Assembly: GCA_965242535.1 (NCBI GenBank)
Contig: OZ251458.1
Coordinates: 2,356,001-2,420,000 of the forward strand
DNA from: VXRD01 sp965242535
GTDB lineage: Bacteria; Latescibacterota; UBA2968
Direction of reading: 5' to 3'
DNA: 64,000 nucleotides
In this document: in pieces, positions 1-9,347 of the stretch
Numbering within the stretch: position 1 is the stretch's first letter
Layout: each line of letters opens with the position of its first letter
Position numbers and translations under genes: made by a program
Notes under the pieces: model-generated
Seen by the model: the letters and a program-made list of their open reading frames with translations, nothing else
What the model was told of the DNA's origin: nothing
Database searches by the model: none

Positions 1-470
1 GGGTGGATGAATCCGAGATCGACATCGCGCGAACCGCCGACATGCGCTATGTGGGGCAAGGGCATGAGATCTCCGTGCCTTTGGGCACACTCGCCGAAGA
101 ATCCGATGCGATGCTCCTCGAGGCTTTCGATGCGTCCTACCGCAAGATATACGGCCGGATCTGCGAAGGCGTGCCCGTTGAAGCCATCCACTGGCGCGTG
201 ACGGTTTCGGGCGCGAAACCCGAGATTTGCGATCCCTTGCCCGAGAGCAAACCCGATGTTGGGCGTCTGTCCGCGTCCCGGCGAAAAGTGCTTTTCGATC
301 GGCGCGAATGGGATGTTGCGGTTCACAAGCGGCAAACCCTCGCGGGAGGAATGGTTTTGCAAGGGCCTGTGATTGTCGAAGAAGTCGAATCCACGACGGT
401 TGTGCCGCCCGGTTGGGCGCTGCGCGTGGATGATCTGGGCAATCTCATTCTCGGCAGGGAGGGTACCTAA
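1..470 (+). CDS. hyuA: Hydantoinase/5-oxoprolinase subunit A, C-terminal end (partial)
   Basis: Only the last ~155 codons are inside the window; the reading frame is open to its left edge. The segment MRYVGQGHEISVPL matches the conserved C-terminal region of the HyuA/5-oxoprolinase A subunit, followed by the usual closing beta-rich part (GPVIVEEVESTTVVPPGW). In the family this ATP-dependent subunit works with HyuB to open hydantoin or 5-oxoproline rings in the cytoplasm. The stop overlaps the hyuB start by one base (TAATG), so the two are translationally coupled. The substrate cannot be deduced from this fragment. Confidence 0.88.
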   Translation, partial: VDESEIDIARTADMRYVGQGHEISVPLGTLAEESDAMLLEAFDASYRKIYGRICEGVPVEAIHWRVTVSGAKPEICDPLPESKPDVGRLSASRRKVLFDRREWDVAVHKRQTLAGGMVLQGPVIVEEVESTTVVPPGWALRVDDLGNLILGREGT

Positions 471-2182
471 TGGGACGCGCGATTGATGCGGTCGAATTGG
501 AAGTCCTGTGGAACAGGCTCATTTCCATTGTCGATGAACAAGCCGCGGCGCTGATGCACGCTTCTTTTACCACGGTGGTGCGCGAGGCAGGGGACTTGTC
601 TGCGGGGGTGTTTGACCGCGCGGGCAACATGCTCGCCCAAGCCGTGACCGGAACGCCTGGCCATATCAATACGATGGCGAATTGCGTGCGGCATTTTGTC
701 AAACGGCATCCGATTGATGCGTTGAAGCCGGGCGATAGTTTGCTGACCAATGACCCGTGGCTCGGCTCCGGGCACTTGCACGATATCACCGTCGTCACGC
801 CGGTTTTTTATCGGGGCAAGGGCGTGGGGTGGTTTGCCAATACCTGCCATGCGATGGATATCGGCGGGCGCACCTTGGGCGCGGGCGCGCGGCAGGTGTA
901 CGAAGAGGGGTTGAATATCCCTATTATGAGGTTGTTCCGCGAAGGCGAGATCAACCGCGATTTGATCGCGATTGTGCGGGCGAATGTGCGCGTGCCCGAC
1001 CAAGTCGTCGGCGATCTCTACGCGCAGCAAGCCGGCAATGACGTGGGCGCGGTCAAGTTGGTTCAAGCGCTCGAGGATTACGATCTCGCGGACTTGGAGG
1101 AGCTCTCGGCGCGCATTTTGGACCGCTCGGAAGCGGCGACTCGCGCGGCGATTTCGGAGATCGCAAATGGGGTGTACGAAGACGAGGTGGCGCTCGACGG
1201 GTACGACGCGCCGCTCATCATCCGCGCAAAAATCACGGTGGCGGACGATAACTTGATCGTGGATTACGCGGGCACGTCGCCCCAAGTTGGGCGCGGGATC
1301 AACGTGGTGTACAACTACACGCACGCCTATACGACCTATCCGCTAAAATGCGCGATCAGCCCGCACATTCCCAACAACGAAGGCAGTTTTCGGCCCATCG
1401 CGGTCGCCGCGCCCGAAGGCTGTATCTTAAACGCGCAATTTCCATGCGCGGTGGGCGCGCGGCACTTGGTCGGGCATTTTCTGTCGCAACCCCTGTTCGG
1501 CGCGCTGGCTCAGGCGATACCCGACCGCGTGATCGCCGATGGCTCGGCCGGGCTTTGGAACACGCAGTTGGAGGGCCTAGACCGCCATGGCGAACGCTTT
1601 GCGTACATCTTCTTTTCCGCAGGGGGCATGGGCGCGCGGCCCGATGGCGATGGCATTTCCGCGACGGCTTTTCCCAGCGGGATCAAAGGCGTGCCCGCCG
1701 AAGCCATCGAATCCGTCTCGCCGGTGATTATGCACAGACGCGCGCTGATTCCCGATTCGGGCGGCGCGGGCAGGTTTCGCGGGGGCTTGGGGCAAGAGAT
1801 GGTTTTGTCTATCGACTCCGATCACCCCGCGCTGCATTCGTGCATGTACGACCGCACGCACTACGCGCCGCGCGGGTTTTTGGGCGGAAGCGATGGGAGG
1901 TGCGGGGAACTCTTTTTGTCGGATGGCACGCAGTTGCCGCCCAAGGGGCGCTACGAACTCCAACCCGGGCAATCGGTGACATTGCGGATCCCGGGCGGCG
2001 GCGGCTATGGATCGCCCCTTGAACGCGATCCGCAAAAGGTGATAGAAGACGTCAATCAAGGCCGCGTGTCCCAAGCGTCTGCGCGCACGGATTACGGCGT
2101 GGCGATCTCGGCAGATGGACAGGTGGATGCCGAGGCGACTGGGCGACTGCGAGAAAAAGCAACCACAGAGGAACGCGGATGA
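470..2182 (+). CDS. hyuB: Hydantoinase B / oxoprolinase family protein
   Basis: This 570-residue protein has the normal HyuB length and landmarks: the N-terminal EVLWNRLISIVDEQ segment, GTPGHINTM near residue 60, and NDPWLGSGHLHDITVV near residue 90. It would act with the HyuA subunit encoded immediately upstream (one-base overlap) in ATP-dependent hydrolysis of a cyclic amide such as hydantoin or 5-oxoproline; which one is not evident. The last residues (TTEERG) are read from a repeat-like string (ACCACAGAGGAACGCGGATGA) that also supplies the TGA stop, so the native C-terminus was probably altered by a repeat. Confidence 0.92.
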   Translation: MGRAIDAVELEVLWNRLISIVDEQAAALMHASFTTVVREAGDLSAGVFDRAGNMLAQAVTGTPGHINTMANCVRHFVKRHPIDALKPGDSLLTNDPWLGSGHLHDITVVTPVFYRGKGVGWFANTCHAMDIGGRTLGAGARQVYEEGLNIPIMRLFREGEINRDLIAIVRANVRVPDQVVGDLYAQQAGNDVGAVKLVQALEDYDLADLEELSARILDRSEAATRAAISEIANGVYEDEVALDGYDAPLIIRAKITVADDNLIVDYAGTSPQVGRGINVVYNYTHAYTTYPLKCAISPHIPNNEGSFRPIAVAAPEGCILNAQFPCAVGARHLVGHFLSQPLFGALAQAIPDRVIADGSAGLWNTQLEGLDRHGERFAYIFFSAGGMGARPDGDGISATAFPSGIKGVPAEAIESVSPVIMHRRALIPDSGGAGRFRGGLGQEMVLSIDSDHPALHSCMYDRTHYAPRGFLGGSDGRCGELFLSDGTQLPPKGRYELQPGQSVTLRIPGGGGYGSPLERDPQKVIEDVNQGRVSQASARTDYGVAISADGQVDAEATGRLREKATTEERG

Positions 2183-2561
2183 ACGCAGATGAAAGGCAGA
2201 AGATGGGGTTAGCCACGAGCGGGGTACAACTGGCGACAGCCAGTTCAAAACACAAAAAGGCGATGCCCCGTGCTCGGTCAAAGATACAAGAGGGGAGAAG
2301 CAATCGCAATCGTAGGGACAGGCCCCTGTGCCTGTCCGAAGATACAAGATAGGTTGCAGATGAGAACCCAGCAGGTGGGGTTCAGCCGCGTAATCTGTGA
2401 TTCAGACAACTGACGCAGGGGGTTCGGAGTGTGCCGGTGGGCACGAAGGCCATAGCGGTTGTGAAGGGTGGGGGGTAATCCGCGCAATCCCCTAATCTGC
2501 GTAATCTGTGATTCAGACAACTAACCACTCGTTTTGCTAACCATCGACAAAGGACGATAGC
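2183..2561. repeat. Intergenic repeat region between hyuB and efp
   Basis: No gene is seen in these 379 bases. They hold a purine-rich tract, one copy of the palindromic GGACAGGC...GCCTGTCC element (about 2311-2338, flanked by CAATCG and GAAGATACAAG), and two direct copies of GCGTAATCTGTGATTCAG (about 2390 and 2499). The second of these ends about 40 bases before efp. Confidence 0.75.
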
Positions 2562-3119
2562 ATGGTTTCCACTTCTGATTTTCGCACGGGCATGGTGATT
2601 CGCCTCAATGGGCAGCTCTTTTTTATGACCGAGTTCGAGCATTTCAAGCCCGGCAAGGGGGCGGCGGTCGTGCGGACCAAGCTCAAGAGCGTGCGGTCTG
2701 GCGCGGTGATCGACAAGACGTTTCGATCCGGCGACAAGGTGGATGACGTGCGCTTGGAAAAACGCAAGAGCCAGTATTTGTACCGACAGGATGCGTTTTA
2801 CATTTTTATGGATGCGCGCACCTACGAGCAGTACGAAGTGCCCCAAGAGACGGTGGGCGACGCGCAAAAGTTGTTGAAGGAAAGCGAGATGGTCGAGGTG
2901 CTCGTCGCCGAGGGCAATGCCTTGGGCGTGGAACTGCCCATTTTTGTGGAATTGAAAGTCGATCAAACCGATCCCGGACTGCGCGGAGATACGGCCACGG
3001 GCGGCACGAAGCCCGCCCGCGTGGAGACCGGAGCCACAGTACAAGTCCCGCTGTTTGTCGAGATTGGCGATGTGCTGAAAGTCGATACGCGCACGCAATC
3101 TTACGTCGAGCGGGTTTAG
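2562..3119 (+). CDS. efp: Translation elongation factor P
   Basis: The 185-residue length and three-domain layout fit EF-P, which binds stalled ribosomes between the P and E sites and promotes peptide bonds at polyproline stretches. The N-terminal KOW-like domain holds the loop FKPGKGAA, where Lys32 takes the position of the residue that is modified in E. coli (Lys34). The C-terminal OB domain ends in the typical GDVLKVDTRTQSYVERV. It lies 10 bases before accB, an arrangement common in bacteria, and is probably cotranscribed with accB-accC. No EpmA/EpmB or EarP modification gene is in the window, so the modification type is unknown. Confidence 0.97.
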   Translation: MVSTSDFRTGMVIRLNGQLFFMTEFEHFKPGKGAAVVRTKLKSVRSGAVIDKTFRSGDKVDDVRLEKRKSQYLYRQDAFYIFMDARTYEQYEVPQETVGDAQKLLKESEMVEVLVAEGNALGVELPIFVELKVDQTDPGLRGDTATGGTKPARVETGATVQVPLFVEIGDVLKVDTRTQSYVERV

Positions 3120-3129
3120 GAGAAAGAGC

Positions 3130-3597
3130 GTGAAAATTTCCAAACAGATGATGGCGGATCTCAAAGAACTCATCGACCTCATCGGGGCCGATGACGTGCA
3201 GGAAGTCGAAATCGAACGCAAGTTCTTCGGCCGCGGCCGCGTTCGCATCACGCGCGCAAATGGGCAGGTCCCCATCGTGCAAACAGTGGCTGCTCCTGCC
3301 GAGGCATCCGAGCCGCGGGCAGAAGGCGATGCGACGAGCGAAGACGATGGTCGATACCACACGTTTCGGTCGCCGATGGTGGGAATGTTTTACCAATCGC
3401 CGAGCCCAGACGCGTCGCCTTATGTCGCAGCAGGCGATGCCGTGACGAAAGGGCAGACCATGTGCATCATCGAAGCCATGAAAATCATGAATGAAATCGA
3501 GAGCGATGTGAGTGGGCAAGTGGTGCGCGTGCTCGTCGATAATGCCTCGCCCGTGGAATACAATACCCCCCTGTTTTTGATCGATCCACAATCGTAA
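3130..3597 (+). CDS. accB: Biotin carboxyl carrier protein of acetyl-CoA carboxylase
   Basis: The 155-residue protein has an N-terminal helical region (KISKQMMADLKELIDLI), a flexible linker rich in Ala, Glu and Pro, and a C-terminal biotinyl domain with the canonical EAMKIMNE motif; Lys118 is the predicted biotinylation site. It carries CO2 from AccC to the carboxyltransferase in the first step of fatty-acid synthesis. Translation probably starts at GTG 3130, behind AGGAGA with good spacing. It is 10 bases after efp and 24 bases before accC. Confidence 0.97.
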   Translation: MKISKQMMADLKELIDLIGADDVQEVEIERKFFGRGRVRITRANGQVPIVQTVAAPAEASEPRAEGDATSEDDGRYHTFRSPMVGMFYQSPSPDASPYVAAGDAVTKGQTMCIIEAMKIMNEIESDVSGQVVRVLVDNASPVEYNTPLFLIDPQS

Positions 3598-3621
3598 CCC
3601 TCCATTTTCGGGATCATACCC

Positions 3622-4959
3622 TTGTTCAAAAAAGTTCTCATCGCGGACCGCGGCGAAATCGCGTTGCGGATTATCCGCGCCTGCAAAGAGTTGGGGTTGC
3701 AAACGGTCGCCATTTACTCGGAGGCCGACAGCAATTCCCTGCACGTCGGGGCGGCCGATGAAGACGTGTGCATCGGGCCGCCGCCGGGCGATCAGAGCTA
3801 TCGCAATATCCCGCGCATTTTGAGCGCGGCCGAAGTGACCGATGCCGATGCGATTCATCCGGGGTATGGCCCATTGGCAGAAAATGCCGAGTTCGCCGAA
3901 ATTTGCGGCACCTGCGGGGTCGCGTTTATCGGCCCGTCTGCGGATGCCATCCGCAAAATGGGCGACAAGGCCATCGCGCGCGAGACCATGCGAGCGGCAG
4001 GCGTGCCAGTCGCGCCGGGCACGGGGGTTTTGGCGAGCTATGACGAGGCCCAACGCGCGGCGCGGCGCATGGGGTATCCGGTGCGCCTCAAAGCCGTTGC
4101 AGGCGGCGGGGGCCGCGGGATGCGAACCGTGTTTTCAGAAGGCGATCTGGAACGTGCGTGGCAAATGGCGAGTGCCGAGGCCAGCGCCGCCTTTACGTCC
4201 GGCGCGCTCTATTTGGAAAAAGAGATCGCGCAACCTCGGCACGTCGAAATCCAAGTGTTGGGCGATTTGTCCGGGCGCATCGTGCATTTGGGCGAGCGCG
4301 AGTGTTCGGTGCAGCGGCGGCACCAAAAGTTGATCGAGGAATCGCCCTCGCCAGTGGTCGATGACGCCTTGCGCGAGCGCATGGGGCGTGCGGCGCTGAA
4401 AGGCGCGTCTGCGGTGGGATACGCCAGCGCGGGCACGATAGAGTTTTTGCTCGACGCGTCCGGCGATTTTTATTTTTTGGAGATGAACACGCGCATCCAA
4501 GTTGAGCATCCCGTAACCGAGATGGTGACGGGCCTCGATATCGTCAAGTGGCAGATTCGCATCGCCGCAGGCGCGTCTTTGCCACGGGCCCCGTTCGCGT
4601 TCAAGGGGCACGCGATCGAGTGCCGGATCAACGCCGAGGATCCCGAACACCATTTCAGGCCATCGCCAGGCGCCATCACCTCGTTTCACATGCCGGGCGG
4701 GCCGGGCATTCGCATCGATTCACACGTCTATACGGGGTACGCCGTGCCGCCGCAGTACGATTCCCTCTTGGCGAAGCTCATCGGCTACGGCGACACGCGC
4801 GACGAGGCCATCGCCCGAGTGGTGCGCGCGCTCGACGAGTTTGTGATCGAGGGCGTGCCCACGACCATTCCCTTTCACCTGCACGCCTTGCAACACGAGG
4901 ATTTTAGATCGGGGCGGGCGACGACGGAATTTGTGAACGAGTTGGGTTATGGGGGTTGA
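3622..4959 (+). CDS. accC: Acetyl-CoA carboxylase, biotin carboxylase subunit
   Basis: The 445-residue ATP-grasp protein has the biotin carboxylase N domain, the glycine-rich ATP loop AGGGGRGM, the HQKLIEESPSP segment and the active-site stretch FLEMNTRIQVEHPVTE, which carries the metal-binding Glu and Asn and the catalytic Arg. It carboxylates the biotin on AccB using ATP and bicarbonate. The start is TTG 3622; no nearby ATG preserves the MFKKVLIA beginning. One oddity is LIADRGEIA in place of the near-invariant ANRGEIA. The carboxyltransferase genes accA and accD are not in the window. Confidence 0.96.
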   Translation: MFKKVLIADRGEIALRIIRACKELGLQTVAIYSEADSNSLHVGAADEDVCIGPPPGDQSYRNIPRILSAAEVTDADAIHPGYGPLAENAEFAEICGTCGVAFIGPSADAIRKMGDKAIARETMRAAGVPVAPGTGVLASYDEAQRAARRMGYPVRLKAVAGGGGRGMRTVFSEGDLERAWQMASAEASAAFTSGALYLEKEIAQPRHVEIQVLGDLSGRIVHLGERECSVQRRHQKLIEESPSPVVDDALRERMGRAALKGASAVGYASAGTIEFLLDASGDFYFLEMNTRIQVEHPVTEMVTGLDIVKWQIRIAAGASLPRAPFAFKGHAIECRINAEDPEHHFRPSPGAITSFHMPGGPGIRIDSHVYTGYAVPPQYDSLLAKLIGYGDTRDEAIARVVRALDEFVIEGVPTTIPFHLHALQHEDFRSGRATTEFVNELGYGG

Positions 4960-5026
4960 ACGGGTTTTGCATCAAAAACGAGTTGGGATATAGGGATGAG
5001 TTGCAGGCCATTCAAAGGAGCGAGAG

Positions 5027-5410
5027 ATGGCAAATATTCCGGAGGATTTACTCTACAACAGCGATCACGATTGGGTTCGGATCGAGGGCGATGTGGGCAC
5101 TTGCGGGATTACGGATTACGCGCAGGGCGAATTGGGCGACATCGTATTTTTGGAATTGCCCGAGGCCGGCGATTGGGTCGTGCAAGGCGAACCCTACGGT
5201 ACGATTGAGGCGGTCAAGACCGTGTCCGATCTCATCGCCCCCGTCTCGGGCGAGGTGATCGACGTCAATGTGGAACTGACAGACGATGCGGCGCTGGTCA
5301 ACGCCGAACCCTACGAAAACGGGTGGATCATCCAAGTGCGCCTGTCCGACCCATCCGAAACAGAGGCCCTGATGGACGCCCAGGCTTATGCCGGCCTTCT
5401 CGATGAATGA
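5027..5410 (+). CDS. gcvH: Glycine cleavage system H protein
   Basis: The 127-residue lipoyl-domain protein has the GcvH hallmarks: DHDWVRIEGDVGTCGITDYAQ at the N-terminus, GDIVFLELPE, and the lipoylation motif TIEAVKTVSDL with Lys64 as the acceptor. In the family it shuttles the aminomethyl group between the P and T proteins; in some bacteria it also serves as a lipoyl donor. A strong AAAGGAG site precedes the ATG. No gcvP or gcvT is present here, so it is either separate from its partners or used for lipoyl relay. It is 67 bases after accC in the same orientation. Confidence 0.95.
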   Translation: MANIPEDLLYNSDHDWVRIEGDVGTCGITDYAQGELGDIVFLELPEAGDWVVQGEPYGTIEAVKTVSDLIAPVSGEVIDVNVELTDDAALVNAEPYENGWIIQVRLSDPSETEALMDAQAYAGLLDE

Positions 5411-5496
5411 GGAAGCGATCCAACGAATCCGACCCGCTTGGGGGCGGTCTCACACCTTAACTCTTGCCCTTTCCACCCTTCACGCGCCACTGCCGT

Positions 5497-6363
5497 ATGC
5501 CCCATCTCATCCGCGCGATGCGCCCGCACGAATGGCTCAAAAACGTCTTTGTGTTGGCCGCGCTCGTTTTTGCCAAACGCATTTTTGAACCCGACGACCT
5601 GTTGCGAAGCGGTCTGGCCTTTGCGTGTTTTTGTCTGATTTCCAGCGCCGCGTATTTGTTCAACGACATTCGGGACCGGGAATCCGACCGCAGGCATCCC
5701 CAAAAGTGCCATCGCCCCATCGCCTCCGGCGCGTTGCGCGTATCCGTCGCCGCCATCGCCGCGCTCGCGCTCGCGCTCGTCGCCCTAAGTGGCGGATTTT
5801 ACGCGCATCCCCATTTTGGCATCGTGCTCCTCATTTACGCTGTTGTGAACGTCGCCTATACCCTGTATCTCAAACACGTCGTCATTCTCGACGTCATGAC
5901 CATTGCCATGGGGTTTTTGTTGCGCGCCATCGGCGGGGCAGTCGCCATTCAGGTCTCCATTTCTTCATGGTTCATCCTCTGCACGGTGCTCTTGGCCCTG
6001 TTTTTGTGCTTTGCCAAACGCCGGCAAGAGTGCGTGTTGCTCAAGGCCGAGGCACACAACCACCGCCGCATCCTCGAAGACTATTCCCTCCAATTTCTCG
6101 ATCAAGTCATCGCCATCGTCACAGCGGGCGCGCTCGTGTCCTACGCGCTTTACACCATGTCGCCCGAGGTGATGGAAAAACTCGGCAACGACCGCCTCAA
6201 CCTCACCATTCCCTTTGTGATCTACGGGATGTTGCGCTATCTCTACCTTATGTACACACAAAGCGAGGGCGGCGATCCCGCCTCAACCATATTGGGAGAC
6301 GCCCCCCTCTTGATCGCCTGTACACTGTGGTTGCTCACCCTCGGCGCGCTGATCTACTTTTGA
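5497..6363 (+). CDS. UbiA-family prenyltransferase, probable decaprenyl-phosphate phosphoribosyltransferase type
   Basis: This polytopic membrane protein (289 residues from ATG 5497) has about eight hydrophobic segments. It carries RPHEWLKN at the start and the first Asp-rich motif NDIRDRESDRRHPQKCHRPIA, which matches the subfamily that makes decaprenyl-phosphoryl-5-phosphoribose (mycobacterial Rv3806c-like) better than ubiquinone- or heme-type UbiA enzymes. The motif binds Mg-diphosphate, and the product would be a lipid-linked pentose for the cell envelope. ATG 5497 is preferred over TTG 5464 because the RPHEWLKN motif then sits close to the N-terminus. Partner oxidoreductases (DprE1/E2) are not visible here. 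Confidence 0.8.
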   Translation: MPHLIRAMRPHEWLKNVFVLAALVFAKRIFEPDDLLRSGLAFACFCLISSAAYLFNDIRDRESDRRHPQKCHRPIASGALRVSVAAIAALALALVALSGGFYAHPHFGIVLLIYAVVNVAYTLYLKHVVILDVMTIAMGFLLRAIGGAVAIQVSISSWFILCTVLLALFLCFAKRRQECVLLKAEAHNHRRILEDYSLQFLDQVIAIVTAGALVSYALYTMSPEVMEKLGNDRLNLTIPFVIYGMLRYLYLMYTQSEGGDPASTILGDAPLLIACTLWLLTLGALIYF

Positions 6364-6502
6364 AGCGGTCTCAATGACCGATTCCCCAAGGGATCGGCTT
6401 TTGTTTTGCCCTGCATGCGGCCGTTGTGCAAAGGCGTTGGATGGCGTATTTTGTCCCCGATTTGACGGGGCGATTTTTTACCTTTTTCGCGAGGAGTTCC
6501 AC

Positions 6503-8089
6503 ATGGCAGAACGACCGAATATCTTGTTGATTATGAACGACGATATGGGCTATTCCGATATCGGGTGTTACGGCGGCGAAATCCACACGCCCAATTTGGA
6601 CGGGCTGGCGGACAATGGGTTGCGGTTCACGCAGTTTTACAACACCGCGCGGTGCTGCCCCACGCGGGCGTCTCTGCTGACCGGGTTGCACCCGCACCAA
6701 GCCAGCGTGGGCCACATGATGGATGATCGGGAGTACGAGGGGTATCGCGGCGATTTGAATTTTCAAAGCGTGACCATTGCCGAAGTGCTCAAGGCCGCGG
6801 GCTATGCGACCTACATGAGCGGCAAGTGGCACATTACGCGGCACGCGGACGCCGAGGGGCCCAAACACAGTTGGCCCTGCCAGCGCGGGTTTGACCGATT
6901 CTTTGGCATCATTACCGGCGCGGCCAATTATTGGAAGCCGCAGACCCTGACGCGGGACAACGAGCAAATTTCGGTGGATGAGTTCCCCGAGGATTTCTTT
7001 TTGACCGATGCCATCAGCGATCACGCGGCGGATTACATCCGAGCGCATGCGCGGGCGACTGGGGATCGGCCCTTCTTTTTGTACACGGCCTATACCGCGC
7101 CGCATTGGCCCTTGCACGCGCACGAGGAAGACATCGCAAAATACAACGGGCGATTCGCCGATGGCTGGGACAAATTGCGCGAAGCGCGGTTGGCGCGCAT
7201 GCGCGAGATGGGCATTTTGAAACCCGAATGGGAATTGAGCGACCGCGATCCCTCGCAAGTGCCGTGGGAAGACGCCGAGCACAAGGCGTGGCAACAACGG
7301 CGCATGGAGGTCTATGCCGCGCAGGTCGACCGCATGGATCGAGGCATTGGGCGCATCGTCCAAGCCCTCGAAGAGAGCGGACAACTCGACAATACCCTGA
7401 TCGTCTTTTTGGCCGATAATGGGGGCTGTGCCGAAGAGTTGGGAAATAGGATGCGGAGAAGCGCGATCGCCCCTGCGACCACGCGCGATGGCCGCGCGGT
7501 GCAACGCGGCAATGATCCCGACGTGATGCCGGGCGACGAGACCACGTATCAGAGCTACGGCGTGCCGTGGGCAAATGTGTCGAACACGCCCTTCCGCCTG
7601 TACAAACACTGGGTTCACGAAGGCGGGATTTCAACGCCTTTCATCGTGCATTGGCCCGAGCGCGTCACGGACAAGGGCGCGTTGCGCGAGCAACCCGGGC
7701 AACTGACCGATGTGATGGCGACGTGTCTCGATGTGGCCGGCGCCGACTATCCCGAGCGGCATGATGGACGCGACATTTTGCCGCTCGAAGGCACATCGCT
7801 CACGCCGATTTTCGACAATCGGGACAATGGCAAACCGTATCTGACCTGGGAACACGAGGGCAATGGCGCGATTCGCAAGGGCAAGTGGAAATTGGTGAAA
7901 CGCTATCCGGGCGATTGGGAGCTGTACGACATGGAAGCCGATCGCTCGGAGTGCGACGATTTGGCACAGGACCATCCCGATGTGGTGGCCGAACTCGCGG
8001 CCCTCTACGACGCTTGGGCAAAGCGATGCGGCGTCGAACCGTGGGACAATATCGTCCCATCGGTCAAATATCATTTTCACAAGCCGTGA
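6503..8089 (+). CDS. Sulfatase (formylglycine-dependent arylsulfatase family)
   Basis: The 528-residue protein (from ATG 6503 behind GAGGAG) begins with RPNILLIMNDDMGYSDIGCYGG, the metal-binding start of the alkaline phosphatase/sulfatase fold. The CxPxR maturation motif is present as CCPTR, with Cys51 the predicted formylglycine. Further landmarks are SGKWHI, a C-terminal FLADNGG and a TWEHEGN segment. It would hydrolyse sulfate esters on carbohydrates or similar compounds. No clear signal peptide is seen, so it may be cytoplasmic or exported by another route. It precedes a PmoA-like gene and an SDR, which suggests catabolism of a sulfated sugar; that is inference. The sulfatase-modifying enzyme is not in the window. 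Confidence 0.92.
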   Translation: MAERPNILLIMNDDMGYSDIGCYGGEIHTPNLDGLADNGLRFTQFYNTARCCPTRASLLTGLHPHQASVGHMMDDREYEGYRGDLNFQSVTIAEVLKAAGYATYMSGKWHITRHADAEGPKHSWPCQRGFDRFFGIITGAANYWKPQTLTRDNEQISVDEFPEDFFLTDAISDHAADYIRAHARATGDRPFFLYTAYTAPHWPLHAHEEDIAKYNGRFADGWDKLREARLARMREMGILKPEWELSDRDPSQVPWEDAEHKAWQQRRMEVYAAQVDRMDRGIGRIVQALEESGQLDNTLIVFLADNGGCAEELGNRMRRSAIAPATTRDGRAVQRGNDPDVMPGDETTYQSYGVPWANVSNTPFRLYKHWVHEGGISTPFIVHWPERVTDKGALREQPGQLTDVMATCLDVAGADYPERHDGRDILPLEGTSLTPIFDNRDNGKPYLTWEHEGNGAIRKGKWKLVKRYPGDWELYDMEADRSECDDLAQDHPDVVAELAALYDAWAKRCGVEPWDNIVPSVKYHFHKP

Positions 8090-8179
8090 GTTCAAAGTGC
8101 TGCGGCGCCATCTTCGCCAAGCGAGGGTGAAGTTAAGACGCAACGGGCAAAAGCAACTCGTCTCTTGAGGAGGATAACT

Positions 8180-9346
8180 ATGGCAACTGTAAAACTGACC
8201 GTTCACGCAGGCCCGCACAATCGGATCAACTGTCCGGTGTCGGTGGTCATTTCCCAAAGCGCGACTGCGGCGACGATGAGCATGGGCGATGCGGAAATCC
8301 CATGTCAGGTGAAGCCGGTGCGCGATGGGACGCAGGTCGATTTCATCGTGGCGCGTCTCGAGGCGGAACAAACCGCAGAGTGCGTTCTCGCGTTGGGCGA
8401 GGAGCCACGGCACAGCGGCCGCGGCGTGGAGGTCGCGCAGGGTAGCGACGAGGTGTCCGTCTCTGTCGATGGACAGCATTTTACGACCTATTGTCACGGC
8501 GCGAAATGGGCGCGTCCGCTTTTTTATCCGGTGATCGGGCCTTATGGCGACCCGGTGACGCGGCGGTTGGCAACGCCAAAGGATGGGCGAGAGATGGATC
8601 ACCACCACCATCGGTCGATCTGGATTGCACACGGCGAAGTCAATGGCGCGGACAACTGGTCCGAGGGCGCGTCCCACGGGCGCATTTTGCATCGGGATTT
8701 TGATGAATTGGAAAGCGGCCCGGTTTTGGGGCGAATCGCATCGCGTAGCGATTGGGTGGGCATGGATGGATGGACGGGCCCGCCGGGAAGAAAGCGCGAG
8801 ATTTTGGATCAGCGCGCCGAGTGGATCGTGTACAATACGCCTTCTTCTGTGCGGATCATGGATTTGCGCTTGACGCTCGCGGCGCGAAACATGGATGTGC
8901 TGTTCGGCGACACCAAAGAGGGCGGCTTGGCCTCGATTCGCGTGGCGGAGACCATGGAAGTCAAGCGCGGTTTAGGCGGCAAAATTGAGAATGGCATCGG
9001 CGGCATCGACGAGGGAGAAACCTGGGGCAAGCGCGCGCCATGGTGCCATTATTCCGGGCCGGTCAATGGCAATCTCACGGGCGTTGCGATCATGGATCAC
9101 CCCGATAGTTTCCGGCATCCGACGCACTGGCATGTGCGAAATTACGGGCTGATGACCGCCAATCCCTTTGGGCATTCGCATTTCTACGGCGATGAGAGTC
9201 GCCGCGGGCACCATACCTTGTCGCAAGGCGAGTCGCTCGTGGGCATCTATCGCTATTATTTTCACAAGGGCGACGCCACGCAGGGCAATATCCGCGAACG
9301 CTATCACGACTTCGCCAATCCGCCGCGGATCGAAATCGAGGGATGA
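8180..9346 (+). CDS. PmoA-like family protein (DUF6807)
   Basis: The 388-residue protein begins at ATG 8180 behind a perfect GAGGAGG site. The central region (residues ~110-300) contains RPLFYPVIGPYGDPVTRRL, a DHHHHRSIW histidine cluster and HPTHWHVRNYGLMTANPFGHSHF, all typical of the family named 'PmoA' or DUF6807 that is abundant in polysaccharide-degrading Planctomycetes, Bacteroidetes and Latescibacterota. Its biochemical role is not established; the name is historical and does not imply methane monooxygenase. The fold is likely a beta-sandwich with a His-rich pocket. It lies between the sulfatase and an SDR, probably in one catabolic unit. Confidence 0.85.
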   Translation: MATVKLTVHAGPHNRINCPVSVVISQSATAATMSMGDAEIPCQVKPVRDGTQVDFIVARLEAEQTAECVLALGEEPRHSGRGVEVAQGSDEVSVSVDGQHFTTYCHGAKWARPLFYPVIGPYGDPVTRRLATPKDGREMDHHHHRSIWIAHGEVNGADNWSEGASHGRILHRDFDELESGPVLGRIASRSDWVGMDGWTGPPGRKREILDQRAEWIVYNTPSSVRIMDLRLTLAARNMDVLFGDTKEGGLASIRVAETMEVKRGLGGKIENGIGGIDEGETWGKRAPWCHYSGPVNGNLTGVAIMDHPDSFRHPTHWHVRNYGLMTANPFGHSHFYGDESRRGHHTLSQGESLVGIYRYYFHKGDATQGNIRERYHDFANPPRIEIEG

Positions 9347-9347
9347 G

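Noticed and set aside
2311..2338. Palindromic GGACAGGC elements as rho-independent terminators
   Set aside because: Strong hairpins, but no T-run follows in either direction and they occur both upstream and downstream of genes in both orientations.
8180..9346. Particulate methane monooxygenase subunit
   Set aside because: The family label PmoA is historical. The protein lacks the membrane helices of pMMO and sits among sugar-catabolism genes.
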